Of a stretch of 35,462 nucleotides of DNA, positions 8,724 to 17,006 are shown piece by piece. The stretch is from Oscillospiraceae bacterium (GTDB lineage: Bacteria > Bacillota_A > Clostridia > Oscillospirales > Oscillospiraceae). The stretch's first letter is position 1. Each line of letters begins with the position of its first letter. The notes beneath the pieces are model-generated. The model saw only the letters and a list, made by a program, of their open reading frames with translations. It was not told the origin of the DNA and ran no database searches. The translations under genes and the position numbers were made by a program. Where the stretch lies: NCBI GenBank assembly GCA_017398105.1, contig JAFQHF010000011.1:1-35462 (forward strand), written 5' to 3'.

Positions 8724-8759
8724 TTGTTTTGATTGTACTGCAAATCACAGGAATCTATA

Positions 8760-8786
8760 AGCACCGTTCCAATCCGGAACGGTGCT
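8760..8786 (-). terminator. Terminator of the collagen-like protein gene
   Basis: AGCACCGTTCC and GGAACGGTGCT form a perfect 11-base stem with a 5-base loop just past the minus-strand stop. The following TTATAGATTC is a weak U-tract. Confidence 0.65.
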
Positions 8787-8801
8787 GCTGTCGTCAGTGG
8801 G

Positions 8802-9941
8802 TTATTGGAGCTGCGTGATTACCAGGTGGGCGGAGACGGGCCGCGTGCCGCCGGCGAGAGGCGTGATCGTCAGCGCAGCGGCAGTTCCCTCAGGGTTGCG
8901 AACCGTTAAAACAGAATTGATTACCGTTGTTTCAACGATCGCCATGCCGACGATCTGGGATACCCCGGTTGCGCGGCCTGCTACGGTATATGCCAGGTTT
9001 TCCCCATTTAAGGTCAGAATCAGCTGTCCGGCTTCCGTGACACTTACCTGGAACAGTACCTGATAGGTGCCAATCTCAGCCAGATTGAATGCGTCGGGGC
9101 CGGATCGGACAATGCCGGAACCGCTGCTTGGGCCGTCCTGGGGGAAGCTGACATCCGTTCCGGGCGCAACAGTTGCTGCGTTATCAGGAGGCATGAGTGC
9201 ATAGAAATCTGCGAAGTTCAGAATACCTCCGGCAGGGCCTTGGGGGCCAATGGGGCCAGTTTCGCCAACGGGGCCTTGTGGGCCAATGGGGCCAGTTTCC
9301 CCGGCGGGGCCTTGTGGGCCAATAGGCCCGGCAACACCGGCAGGGCCCTGAGGGCCTACGGGTCCAGTCTCGCCAACGGGGCCCTGAGGGCCGATGGGGC
9401 CGGTTTCCCCGGCGGGGCCCTGAGGGCCAGTGGGGCCAGCTTCTCCGGCAGGGCCCTGAGGGCCAATGGGACCGGTTTCGCCAACGGGGCCTTGGGGGCC
9501 GACAGGGCCGGTTTCGCCAACAGGGCCCTGAGGGCCAATGGGCCCGGTTTCCCCAGCGGGGCCTTGGGGGCCCACAGGGCCGGTTTCTCCGGCAGGGCCT
9601 TGTGGGCCAATAGGCCCGGCAACACCGGCAGGGCCTTGAGGGCCAATGGGCCCAGTCTCGCCAACGGGGCCTTGGGGGCCAATGGGCCCGGCAACACCGG
9701 CGGGGCCCTGAGGGCCAACGGGCCCGGCTGCACCGGTGGGGCCTTGCGGGCCGGTTGGGCCGGTTGCACCGGGTATTCCCTGCGGACCGGCAGGGCCCTG
9801 GGGCCCGGGAGGACAATTGATACAGCAGCTGCAATACTCTCTTTCTCTGAAGCCCTGATCTCTGGGCGGATACCGCTTGCAGGAATGATCATCAAACTGT
9901 GCATCCCGATTTCTGTCTTCAAAACAATGGTAGCTGTTCAT
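8802..9941 (-). CDS. Collagen-like triple-helix repeat protein with BclA-like C-terminal domain
   Basis: A 379-residue protein in three parts. The N-terminus (about 45 residues) is hydrophilic and Cys-rich (CSCCINC). A collagen stretch of 64 uninterrupted Gly-X-Y triplets follows, mostly as 14 copies of a 12-residue unit of the form GPQGPxGxxGPx. The C-terminal beta-rich domain of about 140 residues starts at [12 protein letters not shown]. This is the plan of BclA and related exosporium or surface glycoproteins of spore formers, whose C-terminal domains trimerise. The start is the ATG at 9941, 7 bases from GGAGG; an adjacent GTG at 9944 is too close. Upstream on the minus strand a CATATACT (9980-9973) resembles a mother-cell sigma -10 site, but I find no matching -35. 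A spore-surface role is inferred. Confidence 0.88.
   Translation of the reverse strand: MNSYHCFEDRNRDAQFDDHSCKRYPPRDQGFREREYCSCCINCPPGPQGPAGPQGIPGATGPTGPQGPTGAAGPVGPQGPAGVAGPIGPQGPVGETGPIGPQGPAGVAGPIGPQGPAGETGPVGPQGPAGETGPIGPQGPVGETGPVGPQGPVGETGPIGPQGPAGEAGPTGPQGPAGETGPIGPQGPVGETGPVGPQGPAGVAGPIGPQGPAGETGPIGPQGPVGETGPIGPQGPAGGILNFADFYALMPPDNAATVAPGTDVSFPQDGPSSGSGIVRSGPDAFNLAEIGTYQVLFQVSVTEAGQLILTLNGENLAYTVAGRATGVSQIVGMAIVETTVINSVLTVRNPEGTAAALTITPLAGGTRPVSAHLVITQLQ
9231..9806 (-). repeat. Tandem 36-base repeat encoding the collagen region
   Basis: Fourteen degenerate 36-base units (9249-9752) plus six irregular leading triplets and two trailing ones encode Gly-X-Y. X is almost always Pro or Glu/Val, and the third unit triplet alternates among GET, GVA, GEA and GAA. 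Units differ by small substitutions, so copy number is prone to slippage. Confidence 0.85.
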
Positions 9942-10040
9942 CACAATCCCTCCTTTAAAAGGTGTGTAATACAGTATATGTTTTCAGACAAAAGGTGACA
10001 CCTGTTCGCAAGCGGATTGCAAAAGAACCGGGATATACGC

Positions 10041-10739
10041 TTATTCGATGTCCATGTGGACAAAGCTCGTGTCAAAGGCGTAGGCATAGCGAATCTGGGG
10101 CTGCTTCAGTGCCCAGGAGAGGGTCTGACGGGCGGATTTTCCTTCAATGCGCAGATCGACGGCTTTTCCGGTCAGGTGCCTGCTGTCGGATACACCGCCC
10201 ACATTGGCGTTGTGCTGGGTGCACCGCAGTCCGCTGGAAACAAAACCTGCGCCGTTTAGTTCTGCGCGGGCTCTGTCGGCAAGCTCCACCACGGCACGCT
10301 GCATCTGCGCAGGATATCCATCGCAGTATCTGCCGCATTTGCAGGCGAATTCCTTCCGGGTGAAGTATTGGATGCTGCTCCACCAATCGTCGGGTTCCGG
10401 TGCGGGCAGGTTCAGAAGCTTCCTGCGGGTCATGGCACCGGCGATGCCATCGCCAATCAGGGCGTTTTCCCGCTGCCACTGAACGGTGGCATCTTTCGTC
10501 TCCTGGCCTGCAAGACCGTCAATGGCGATCTTGCCGTCCGTGATCTGTTTTTGGATGGCGCGGATGATGTCTCTGGACTTGGCGATGGTCAGCTAGCCGA
10601 ATATACCGTCTGCATCCAGGCCAGAATCCTTCTGAAAACGGATGGCGGCGGCTTTTGACTGGCTGCCTCAGATCACATCGATCCCGCCTCCATAGTAGCC
10701 CAGATAATATAGCTGCCACTGCTTTTGACGAATGGTCAT
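10041..10739 (-). pseudogene. Peptidoglycan-binding plus peptidase M15 cell-wall hydrolase, interrupted by two in-frame stops
   Basis: One continuous minus-strand frame of 233 codons from the ATG at 10739 (preceded by GAGGAG) to 10041. Residues 1-55 and about 56-102 read as two peptidoglycan-binding repeats (QWQLYYLGYYGGGID, then GLAGQETKDATVQWQ). The rest is a zinc D,D-peptidase of the M15A type, with SRHLTGKAVDLRI and FVHMDI supplying the metal ligands. The frame is broken by TGA at 10668-10670, where the first repeat expects the Trp of a G-I-W-G motif, and by TAG at 10593-10595. Only the final 130 residues could be translated intact, from an internal ATG at 10433. TGA ends other genes here, so recoding as Trp is unlikely. 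It may be a relic endolysin. Confidence 0.8.
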
Positions 10740-10794
10740 GCTGTCATCTCCTCTGATTATGGGATTGCGGTTATGATGTACGACGGCTCCAATG

Positions 10795-10823
10795 TTTATT
10801 TGCGGCTGTTTTCTGGGTATACT
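10795..10823 (+). promoter_or_regulatory. Probable sigma-A promoter of the FAD/Rieske gene
   Basis: TTTATT, a 17-base spacer and TATACT end 17 bases before the start codon. The -10 is good and the -35 weak. Confidence 0.45.
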
Positions 10824-10840
10824 GTCCTGGGGTGACGAAT

Positions 10841-12166
10841 ATGGAAGAATCTCTTTGGAGAAAGGAAAACACACCGGCAGAATTTCCCAGGCTGGCCGGA
10901 AGTGTGAAGACCGATATACTGATTATCGGAGGTGGGCTCACAGGAATTTTGTGTGCATGGTTTTTGGATCAGCTGGGGGCCGATTACCTGCTGATCGAAG
11001 CGAAAACCATCGGAAGCGGAACAACGGGAAATACCACAGGAAAAATCACATCGCAGCATGGCCTGATCTATGGCAGGCTGCTAAAGCAATTCGGCCAGGA
11101 GCGGGCCAGACTGTACTGGCAGGCAAATGAGGCGGCTATCAGGCAGTACCGGGCCCTGGCAGAAAAGATTCCCTGCGATTTTCAGGAAAAGCCGAATTAT
11201 GTATATGCCTGCAGCGACCTTCGGGCCCTGGAAACGGAATGGGATGCGCTGCAGAAGCTGAATATACCCGGCAGCTTCCGCAGGGAAACAGAGCTTCCGT
11301 TTTCCGTAGCGGGGGCCATCCGGTTTTCCGGGCAGGGGCAGTTCCATCCGGGGAAACTGCTGGCCGGTCTGGCTCCGGGGCTGAAGATCTATGCGCATAC
11401 ACGGGCCCTCGGGTGGGAAGACGGGGAAGTGGTAACGGACGGCTCCCGGATTCGGGCCCGGCGCATTATTACGGCAACCCATTTCCCAATCTGGAATAAG
11501 CACGGCGCCTACTTCCTGAAGCTGTATCAGCAGCGGTCATATCTGCTGGCGCTGGAATCCGGGATGCCTCTGGAGGGTATGTACCTCAGTCAGGAGAAGA
11601 ACGGGCTGACCCTGAGAACCGCGGGAGATTATCTGCTGCTTGGGGGAGGCAGCCACCGCACCGGAAAGAAGGGCGGCGGCTGGACGGTGCCGGAGCAGGC
11701 AGCGGTGCAGTATTTTCCACAGGGAAAGATCAGATACCGCTGGGCAGCCCAGGACTGTATGAGTCTGGACGGGATTCCCTATATCGGCCCCTACAGCAGG
11801 CGGACACCGCAGCTGTATGTGGCGACCGGATTCAATAAATGGGGCATGACCTCTGCCATGATCAGCGCCATGCTGCTGACAGATCTGCTTCAGGGGAAGG
11901 ATAACCCCTATGCAGCGGTGTTTGCCCCGGACAGGGGAATCCTGCGCCCCCAGCTGGCAGTCAATGCGGCGGAGTCCACCAGAAATTTGCTGTCCCTGCG
12001 AACGCCCCGGTGCCCGCATCTGGGCTGCGCGCTGAAGTGGAATCCTGCCGAACACTCCTGGGACTGTCCCTGTCACGGTTCCCGGTTTGACGAAAAAGGG
12101 AAGCTGCTGGACAATCCTGCAAACGGCGACCTGCCTACGGGTTCAGATACCAGACCCCCAGCGTAA
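10841..12166 (+). CDS. FAD-dependent oxidoreductase with C-terminal Rieske 2Fe-2S domain
   Basis: A 441-residue fusion. The N-terminal D-amino acid oxidase-type fold begins with the FAD motif DILIIGGGLTGILCAW and an acidic ribose-binding end (LLIEAK). The typical GTTGNTTGKIT and late YIGPYS...VATGFNKWGMT segments follow. The last 50 residues hold a Rieske site, CPHLGC...CPCHGSRF, that is C-x-H and C-x2-H ligands. This two-domain protein is widespread in Firmicutes; it probably moves electrons from FAD to the 2Fe-2S cluster, but its substrate is unknown. The start is the ATG at 10841 with GGGGTG upstream; a GTG at 10832 is an alternative. The 3' end overlaps the convergent tspO gene by 32 bases. 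Confidence 0.9.
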   Translation: MEESLWRKENTPAEFPRLAGSVKTDILIIGGGLTGILCAWFLDQLGADYLLIEAKTIGSGTTGNTTGKITSQHGLIYGRLLKQFGQERARLYWQANEAAIRQYRALAEKIPCDFQEKPNYVYACSDLRALETEWDALQKLNIPGSFRRETELPFSVAGAIRFSGQGQFHPGKLLAGLAPGLKIYAHTRALGWEDGEVVTDGSRIRARRIITATHFPIWNKHGAYFLKLYQQRSYLLALESGMPLEGMYLSQEKNGLTLRTAGDYLLLGGGSHRTGKKGGGWTVPEQAAVQYFPQGKIRYRWAAQDCMSLDGIPYIGPYSRRTPQLYVATGFNKWGMTSAMISAMLLTDLLQGKDNPYAAVFAPDRGILRPQLAVNAAESTRNLLSLRTPRCPHLGCALKWNPAEHSWDCPCHGSRFDEKGKLLDNPANGDLPTGSDTRPPA

Positions 12167-12614
12167 GATAGGCGGCAAAGGTCAGCCAGAGCAGATAGGG
12201 GATCTGCAGCCAGGCAGCGGGGGGATCTGTTTTCCGGAAGGAAAGGATCATCAGCAGAACCGTGATCCACAAGGCCAGCAGCCAGAAAAAGGCAAGGCTG
12301 TAGGCCCGGAGATTGAAGAAGATCAGGCTCCAGAAGAAGTTCAGAACCAGCTGGATCAGGTACAGATTGATGCCGCGCTGCTGATCTTCAGAGGGTTCTG
12401 CCTGCCGGATTCTGGCGGCACTGATCCCCATGAGGGTATACAGAATCCCCCAGACGATGGGAAATACAATGGCAGGGGGAGACAGGGGCGGCTGGGCAAC
12501 GGTTTCGTTGAAAATCCGGGAGCCCTCCCGGGTCAGAAAGCCGGACAGTCCGCCTACTGCCAGGGTCAGCCCGATCCAGAAGGCGTAGGGTTTCCAATTG
12601 TGCTTGTTCATCAT
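12135..12614 (-). CDS. tspO: TspO/MBR family tryptophan-rich sensory protein
   Basis: A small integral membrane protein of 159 residues with five predicted helices, rich in Trp and aromatic residues. Family signatures are visible: PPLSPPAIVFPIVWGILYTLMG in the first loop and second helix, then LNFFWSLIFF and PYLLWLTFAAYLTLGVWYLN at the C-terminus. TspO proteins bind porphyrins and related tetrapyrroles and act in stress responses; the precise role is unsettled. Two adjacent ATGs (12614 and 12611) are possible, with AGGTGA upstream; spacing favours the second. It is convergent with, and overlaps by 32 bases, the FAD/Rieske gene. Confidence 0.92.
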   Translation of the reverse strand: MMNKHNWKPYAFWIGLTLAVGGLSGFLTREGSRIFNETVAQPPLSPPAIVFPIVWGILYTLMGISAARIRQAEPSEDQQRGINLYLIQLVLNFFWSLIFFNLRAYSLAFFWLLALWITVLLMILSFRKTDPPAAWLQIPYLLWLTFAAYLTLGVWYLNP

Positions 12615-12659
12615 GCATCACCTGATGCTAGGGTATGCAGCAGGAAGCCGGATATGCAA

Positions 12660-12685
12660 AAAAGCACCGCCGGAGCGGTGCTTTT
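12660..12685 (-). terminator. Terminator of the class I DAHP synthase gene
   Basis: AAAAGCACCGC and GCGGTGCTTTT with a 4-base loop form a perfect stem. On the minus strand it ends in six T, a strong intrinsic terminator immediately after the DAHP synthase stop. Confidence 0.85.
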
Positions 12686-12688
12686 GCA

Positions 12689-13720
12689 TCAGATCAGATC
12701 TGCGATATCCTTGACCAGCCGTTCGGTTTCTGCCCAGCCGATGCAGGGGTCGGTGATGGACTTGCCGTAGACATGCTCGCCGATCTTCTGGCTGCCGTTT
12801 TCCAGGTAGCTTTCGATCATAAAGCCCTTCAGCATGTTCTGAATGTGGCTGTTATGGCGGCAGGTATAGAGCACATCCTTGCAGATTCTGGGCTGCTGGT
12901 CGTATTTCTTGGCGGAGTTGGAGTGGTTGGCATCCACGATCAGGCCCATGTTCTGCAGACCCTTTGCTTCGTAGGCGCAGTACAGGTGCTCCAGGTCTTC
13001 GAAATGGTAGTTGGGGATGGCCTCACCGTGCTTGTTTACATAACCACGCATGATGGCATGGGCCAGGGGATTACCGGTGGTGTCCACCTCCCAGCCCCGG
13101 TAGATGAAGGTGTGGCTGCGCTGGGCAGCCAGGATGGAGTTGAGCATCACGGAAATATCGCCGCTGGTGGGATTCTTCATGCCCACGGGCACGGCGATGC
13201 CGGAGGAGGTGAGCCGGTGTTCCTGATTCTCTACACTCCGGGCACCCACGGCCACGTAAGAGAGAAGGTCGGAAAGATACCGGTAATTGTCGGGATACAG
13301 CATTTCATCGGCGGTGGACAGGCCGGTGTTTGCCAGCACATTGGTATGCAGGCGCCGGATGGCGATGACACCCTCCAGCATATCGGATGCCTGCTCCGGG
13401 TCGGGCTGGTGCAGCAGACCCTTGTAGCCCTCGCCGGTGGTGCGGGGCTTGTTGGTATAGACCCGGGGGATCAGAACCAGCTTGTCGGATACCTGTTCCT
13501 GCAGGCCCGCCAGACGGGTGCAGTAGTCCATCACCGCATCCTCCCGGTCGGCAGAGCAGGGGCCGATGATCAGGGCCAGCTTCTTGCTTTTGCCGGTGAA
13601 AATATCTGCGATCTGCTGATCCCGGCGTTCCTTGACGGCGGTCAGCTCCGTGTTCAGGGGATACTGCTCCTTGATCTCCTTGGGCACCGGGAGCTTGCGT
13701 TTGAAGTGCATATTGCGCAT
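12689..13720 (-). CDS. 3-deoxy-7-phosphoheptulonate synthase, class I AroF/AroG/AroH type
   Basis: Condenses phosphoenolpyruvate and erythrose 4-phosphate to DAHP, the entry to aromatic biosynthesis. The 343-residue protein has the enterobacterial-type signatures LALIIGPCSADRED, LIPRVYTNKPRTTGEGYKGL, the SVENQEHR turn, GMKNPTSGD and DANHSNS. The start is the ATG at 13720 behind AGAGAGG; a GTG 48 bases upstream in frame has no ribosome site and would overlap the promoter. It is a separate transcription unit, apart from the shikimate operon to the right, which carries its own unrelated-type DAHP synthase. Two isoenzymes normally mean different end-product control; which amino acid controls this one is not visible. 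Confidence 0.94.
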   Translation of the reverse strand: MRNMHFKRKLPVPKEIKEQYPLNTELTAVKERRDQQIADIFTGKSKKLALIIGPCSADREDAVMDYCTRLAGLQEQVSDKLVLIPRVYTNKPRTTGEGYKGLLHQPDPEQASDMLEGVIAIRRLHTNVLANTGLSTADEMLYPDNYRYLSDLLSYVAVGARSVENQEHRLTSSGIAVPVGMKNPTSGDISVMLNSILAAQRSHTFIYRGWEVDTTGNPLAHAIMRGYVNKHGEAIPNYHFEDLEHLYCAYEAKGLQNMGLIVDANHSNSAKKYDQQPRICKDVLYTCRHNSHIQNMLKGFMIESYLENGSQKIGEHVYGKSITDPCIGWAETERLVKDIADLI

Positions 13721-13758
13721 GGGGATTACCTCTCTTTTTCTGAAAAAACGATGGTTAC

Positions 13759-13787
13759 ACTTTAACACCGGGAAAGAAGAATTGCAA
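13759..13787 (-). promoter_or_regulatory. Sigma-A promoter of the class I DAHP synthase gene
   Basis: On the minus strand, TTGCAA (13787-13782), a 17-base spacer and TAAAGT (13764-13759) lie about 39 bases before the start. The -10 is imperfect. Confidence 0.5.
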
Positions 13788-13798
13788 GAAATTTTTGG

Positions 13799-13827
13799 TT
13801 GGAAAATCCGGTAATCTGTGGTACACT
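13799..13827 (+). promoter_or_regulatory. Sigma-A promoter of the FAH-LUD operon
   Basis: TTGGAA, a 17-base spacer and TACACT lie 30 bases before the FAH-family start. It is back to back with the DAHP synthase promoter. Confidence 0.6.
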
Positions 13828-13856
13828 CAAATCAGAAAACAAAGGAGGGATTTTCC

Positions 13857-14714
13857 ATGAAATTGACACAATTCTGGAAGGATGACCACATTGCCCTGGG
13901 CATTGTTACGGATGAAGGCATCGTTGATGCCGCTGCGGAAGCCCGGCGCAGAGGTCTGGAGGCTCCCGGCACCATGCTGGGTGCCGTTTACGCGGGACAG
14001 GAGGGCCTGGCGCTGCTGGAAGATCTGGCCCAGGGTGCACAGTGCTTCGCTGAAGGAAAGGCCGCTCCGGTGGTCACCGGCTGCGACAAGATCCTGTGCA
14101 TCGGCCTGAATTACCGCCGTCATGCCATGGAGTGCAATCTGCCCCTGCCTCCGGCTCCGGTGCTGTTCAACAAATTCTCCAATGCCCTGGCCGCCGACGG
14201 GGATTCGGTGTACTTAGACCCTGCTTACCGGGAATATGATTACGAGGCGGAGCTGGTGGCCGTCATGGGCAGGCCTGCCCGGAACGTTGCCCCGGAGGAG
14301 GCATTGGACTACGTCTTCGGCTACACCTGCGGCAATGATCTGTCCACCCGGGATCTGCAGTTTGCCCGGTCGAATCAGTGGCTGCTCAGCAAGACCTTTG
14401 ACGGCTTCGCACCCATCGGCCCCTGTGTGGTGACGGCGGATTCCATCAATCCCAACGATCTGGCCATCGGAAGCCGGGTCAACGGTGAGCAGCGGCAGAA
14501 TTCCCGGACTTCGGACATGATCTTCTCTGTGGCTGAGATCATTTCCGACCTGTCGAAGCATTTTACCCTGCTGCCCGGCGATCTGATCTTCACCGGCACC
14601 CCCCAGGGCGTGATGCACGGCTATCCCGCTGACAAGAAAAACTGGCTGAAACCTGGTGATACGGTGGAAATCACCATCGAGGGCATCGGCAGCCTGAAAA
14701 ACACATTCATCTGA
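13857..14714 (+). CDS. Fumarylacetoacetate hydrolase family protein
   Basis: A 285-residue FAH-superfamily enzyme. Members cleave C-C bonds in, or decarboxylate or isomerise, dicarbonyl acids such as acylpyruvates and 2-oxo-hept-3-ene dioates. The core has GLNYRRHAMECNLPLPPAPV, FNKFSNAL, the metal ligands of YDYEAELVAVMG, the GNDLSTRDLQ motif with SKTFDGFAPIGP, and GDLIFTGTPQGVMHGY. It begins at the ATG at 13857, 8 bases after AGGAGG. It is followed after 19 bases by a LUD-domain gene, suggesting joint work on a small oxoacid. The true substrate cannot be named. Confidence 0.92.
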   Translation: MKLTQFWKDDHIALGIVTDEGIVDAAAEARRRGLEAPGTMLGAVYAGQEGLALLEDLAQGAQCFAEGKAAPVVTGCDKILCIGLNYRRHAMECNLPLPPAPVLFNKFSNALAADGDSVYLDPAYREYDYEAELVAVMGRPARNVAPEEALDYVFGYTCGNDLSTRDLQFARSNQWLLSKTFDGFAPIGPCVVTADSINPNDLAIGSRVNGEQRQNSRTSDMIFSVAEIISDLSKHFTLLPGDLIFTGTPQGVMHGYPADKKNWLKPGDTVEITIEGIGSLKNTFI

Positions 14715-14733
14715 ATTGAAGGAGGAGATTTCC

Positions 14734-15372
14734 ATGACCGAACCCATGAAGAAATACTATGAAAAGCGGGCCCAGGTGCTGGTGAAGAACCTGAAAAGCC
14801 GCCATTTTGATGCCTATTACTGCGAAACCTGCGATCAGGCCCTGGAAAAGGCCCTGTCTCTGATCCCCGAGGGGGCAAGCGTGGGCTGGGGTGGCGCCAT
14901 GTCCGCCGAGCAGATCGGCCTGCTGGATGCGGTGCGCAGCGGCAATTACACCGCCATTGACCGGGATACTGCCCAAAGCCCCGCCCAGCGGGTGAAGCTC
15001 ATGAAGCAGGCACTGCTGGCGGATGTGTTCATCGCCGGCGCCAATGCCCTGAGTATGGACGGTCAAATGGTTAGCATCGACGGCAACGGCAACCGGGTGG
15101 CTGCCATTGTCTACGGCCCTGACAGCGTGATCATCATTGCGGGCATCAACAAGGCCGTGGATACCCTGGAGGATGCCGTCCGCCGGGCCAGAACCGTGGC
15201 TGCGCCTGCCAACAAGCAGCGCTTCAATCTGCAGACCCCCTGCGAGATCACCGGTGTCTGTGCCAACTGCAAGAGCGAGAACAGCATCTGCAATCAGATC
15301 CTCATTACCCGCAACTCCAAGCCTGCTGGCCGTATCAAGGTCATCGTGGTAGGCCAGGAGCTGGGGCTGTAA
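14734..15372 (+). CDS. LUD-domain (DUF162, LutC/YkgG-like) protein
   Basis: A 212-residue protein of the lactate-utilisation (LUD) domain family, stand-alone form. Features are an N-terminal helical region, EGASVGWGGAMSAEQIGLLDAV, VFIAGANALSMDGQMVSIDGNGNRVAAIVYGP, and a late Cys cluster CANCKSENSIC. Relatives with this Cys-containing end are annotated only as lactate utilisation proteins; no catalytic mechanism is agreed. The ATG at 14734 follows GGAGGAG; an earlier in-frame TTG overlaps that site and is rejected. Second gene of a two-gene operon behind the FAH-family gene. The partner LutA and LutB genes of true lactate operons are absent. Confidence 0.88.
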   Translation: MTEPMKKYYEKRAQVLVKNLKSRHFDAYYCETCDQALEKALSLIPEGASVGWGGAMSAEQIGLLDAVRSGNYTAIDRDTAQSPAQRVKLMKQALLADVFIAGANALSMDGQMVSIDGNGNRVAAIVYGPDSVIIIAGINKAVDTLEDAVRRARTVAAPANKQRFNLQTPCEITGVCANCKSENSICNQILITRNSKPAGRIKVIVVGQELGL

Positions 15373-15381
15373 ATGAATGCA

Positions 15382-15432
15382 AAACCCCAGCTTGTGTATG
15401 GACAGGTCCAGTATGCATACAAGCTGGGGTTT
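15382..15432. terminator. Bidirectional terminator between the LUD gene and ldhA
   Basis: AAACCCCAGCTTGT and ACAAGCTGGGGTTT form a 14-base stem around a 23-base loop. T and A runs at the outer ends serve both converging genes. Confidence 0.7.
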
Positions 15433-15434
15433 CA

Positions 15435-16424
15435 TTATTTCTGATAGAGGACTTCCGTTTCCTTATTTGGGGTGCCGGAAAAGAAACGTACAAGATTGTC
15501 TGTGGTAGTGGACGCAATATTATCCAGGGCCTCTTTTGTGAGGAATGCCTGATGGGAGGTAACGATCACATTGGGCATGGCGATGAGACGTACCAGCTTA
15601 TCATCTCTTACGATGTGGCCGGATAGATCCTCATAGAAAAATTCGCCTTCTTCCTCATAAACATCCAGACATGCGGCACCCACTTTTTTGGATAGGATGC
15701 CGTCAATCAGATCCTCTGTATTTACAAGTCCACCGCGGGAAGTATTAATAAGCACTACGCCGTCCTTCATTTTGGCGATGGAGTTGGAATTGATCATATG
15801 ATTGGTTTCCTCAGTCAGGGGACAGTGCAGAGACAGAATATCCGATTTGGACAGCAGGTCTTCCAAAGAGACATATTGCAGCCCGGATTCTGCATGGGGA
15901 TATTTGTCATAAGCCAGAATATTCATGCCAAAGCCGCGGCAAATATCGGCAAAGACCCGACCGATTTTTCCGGTACCAATGATGCCGATGGTTTTTCCGT
16001 AAAGATCGAAACCTTCCAGACCCTGCAGGCTGAAATTGAAATCACGGGTACGAATATAGGCTCTATGGGTTTTGCGGTTAATAGTCAGAAGCAGTGCCAT
16101 GGCATGCTCAGCAACTGCATGGGGGGAGTATGCCGGAACACGGAAGACACGTAGTTTTCCACGGCAGGCTTTCATATCCACATTGTTAAAGCCGGCGCAG
16201 CGCAGTACAATGGCTTTTACACCCAAGGAGTAAAGTTTTTCTACAACCTCGGCACTAACAATGTCATTGACGAATACACAAACGGCATCAAAACCAGAGG
16301 CTAAAGCAGCCGTATCTGAAGTGAGATTGGGTTCAAAATATTTAATCTCAATTCCGGCAGGAATGGCGTAACGATCAAATGCGGGGATATCATAGGGTTT
16401 TGTATCAAAAAAAGCAAGCTTCAT
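15435..16424 (-). CDS. ldhA: D-lactate dehydrogenase (2-hydroxyacid dehydrogenase family)
   Basis: NADH-dependent reduction of pyruvate to D-lactate, regenerating NAD+ in fermentation. The 329-residue protein has the NAD motif GTGKIG (150-155) with an acidic Asp 173 in AYDKYP favouring NAD over NADP. It has the substrate Arg 230 in NTSRGG, the catalytic Glu near 259 and His 291 in TSHQAF. RCAGFNNVD and the segment VPAYSPHAVAEHA match fermentative D-LDHs rather than glycerate dehydrogenases. The start ATG follows AAAGGAGGA. Promoter elements are an exact sigma-A consensus, suggesting strong expression. Confidence 0.92.
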   Translation of the reverse strand: MKLAFFDTKPYDIPAFDRYAIPAGIEIKYFEPNLTSDTAALASGFDAVCVFVNDIVSAEVVEKLYSLGVKAIVLRCAGFNNVDMKACRGKLRVFRVPAYSPHAVAEHAMALLLTINRKTHRAYIRTRDFNFSLQGLEGFDLYGKTIGIIGTGKIGRVFADICRGFGMNILAYDKYPHAESGLQYVSLEDLLSKSDILSLHCPLTEETNHMINSNSIAKMKDGVVLINTSRGGLVNTEDLIDGILSKKVGAACLDVYEEEGEFFYEDLSGHIVRDDKLVRLIAMPNVIVTSHQAFLTKEALDNIASTTTDNLVRFFSGTPNKETEVLYQK

Positions 16425-16452
16425 AATTTATTCCTCCTTTTGTATCGATAAT

Positions 16453-16481
16453 ATTATACTGATAAATGGCGCGTTTGTCAA
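16453..16481 (-). promoter_or_regulatory. Consensus sigma-A promoter of ldhA
   Basis: On the minus strand, TTGACA (16481-16476), a 17-base spacer and TATAAT (16458-16453): exact consensus at optimal spacing, 28 bases before the start. Confidence 0.85.
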
Positions 16482-16524
16482 TACCCATCTCATAACATTA
16501 TACCCAACCAGGGCAGAATATTCC

Positions 16525-16553
16525 TTGCAGATGGGGGATGAATGTGCTATACT
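16525..16553 (+). promoter_or_regulatory. Sigma-A promoter of the gtrA-like gene
   Basis: TTGCAG, a 17-base spacer and TATACT end 27 bases before the start codon. Confidence 0.6.
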
Positions 16554-16580
16554 GGCAGAAAACCCTTGGAGGAAAGAGAT

Positions 16581-16994
16581 ATGGAAAAGATCAAAGGCTT
16601 GCTTGTCAAATACTGGGATATCCTCAGCTACCTGATCTTCGGTGTGCTGACCACGGTGGTGAACTATCTGGTGTACCTGCCCATGTACAACATGGTGGGT
16701 CTGTCCGCCGCAGTGAGCAACTGCATCGCCTGGGTGGTGGCCGTGGCCTTTGCCTACCTGACCAACAAGCCCTTCGTCTTCCGCAGCCACGACTGGTCGA
16801 AGGAAACCGTCATTCCGGAGCTGACCAAATTCGTCAGCTGCCGTGTGGCTTCCGGTGTTATGGAAACCGTCATCATCTTCCTGGCGGTGGATCTGATGGG
16901 CTGGAACGGCAACATCTGTAAGCTGGTCACCAGCGTTCTGGTGGTCATTCTCAATTACATTTTCAGCAAGCTGATCGTATTTAAGAAAAAGTAA
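16581..16994 (+). CDS. GtrA-like membrane protein
   Basis: A 137-residue protein with four membrane helices and the GtrA family pattern: ILSYLIFGVLTTVVNYLVY in helix 1, FAYLTNKPFVF after helix 2, EL..F...R at the start of helix 3, and a basic C-terminus after NYIFSKLIVF. GtrA proteins are thought to move or hold undecaprenyl-phosphate-linked sugars for surface glycosylation. No glycosyltransferase lies next to it, so its partner is unknown. The ATG at 16581 follows GGAGGAAAGA. Confidence 0.88.
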   Translation: MEKIKGLLVKYWDILSYLIFGVLTTVVNYLVYLPMYNMVGLSAAVSNCIAWVVAVAFAYLTNKPFVFRSHDWSKETVIPELTKFVSCRVASGVMETVIIFLAVDLMGWNGNICKLVTSVLVVILNYIFSKLIVFKKK

Positions 16995-17006
16995 ATCATG
17001 AACGAT

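Noticed and set aside
9231..9806. Possible CRISPR array because of regular short repeats
   Set aside because: Units are contiguous, degenerate and in frame with no unique spacers; they encode Gly-X-Y collagen.
9240..9998. Long plus-strand and second minus-strand frames across the collagen region
   Set aside because: They arise from the GC-rich 36-base repeat and give low-complexity Gly/Ala/Asn or Arg/Pro/Trp strings without starts or ribosome sites.
10593..10670. Reassignment of TGA or TAG as sense codons
   Set aside because: Neighbouring genes such as the GNAT acetyltransferase and DUF4364 end with TGA, and only one TGA falls at a Trp position, so simple nonsense mutations are more likely.
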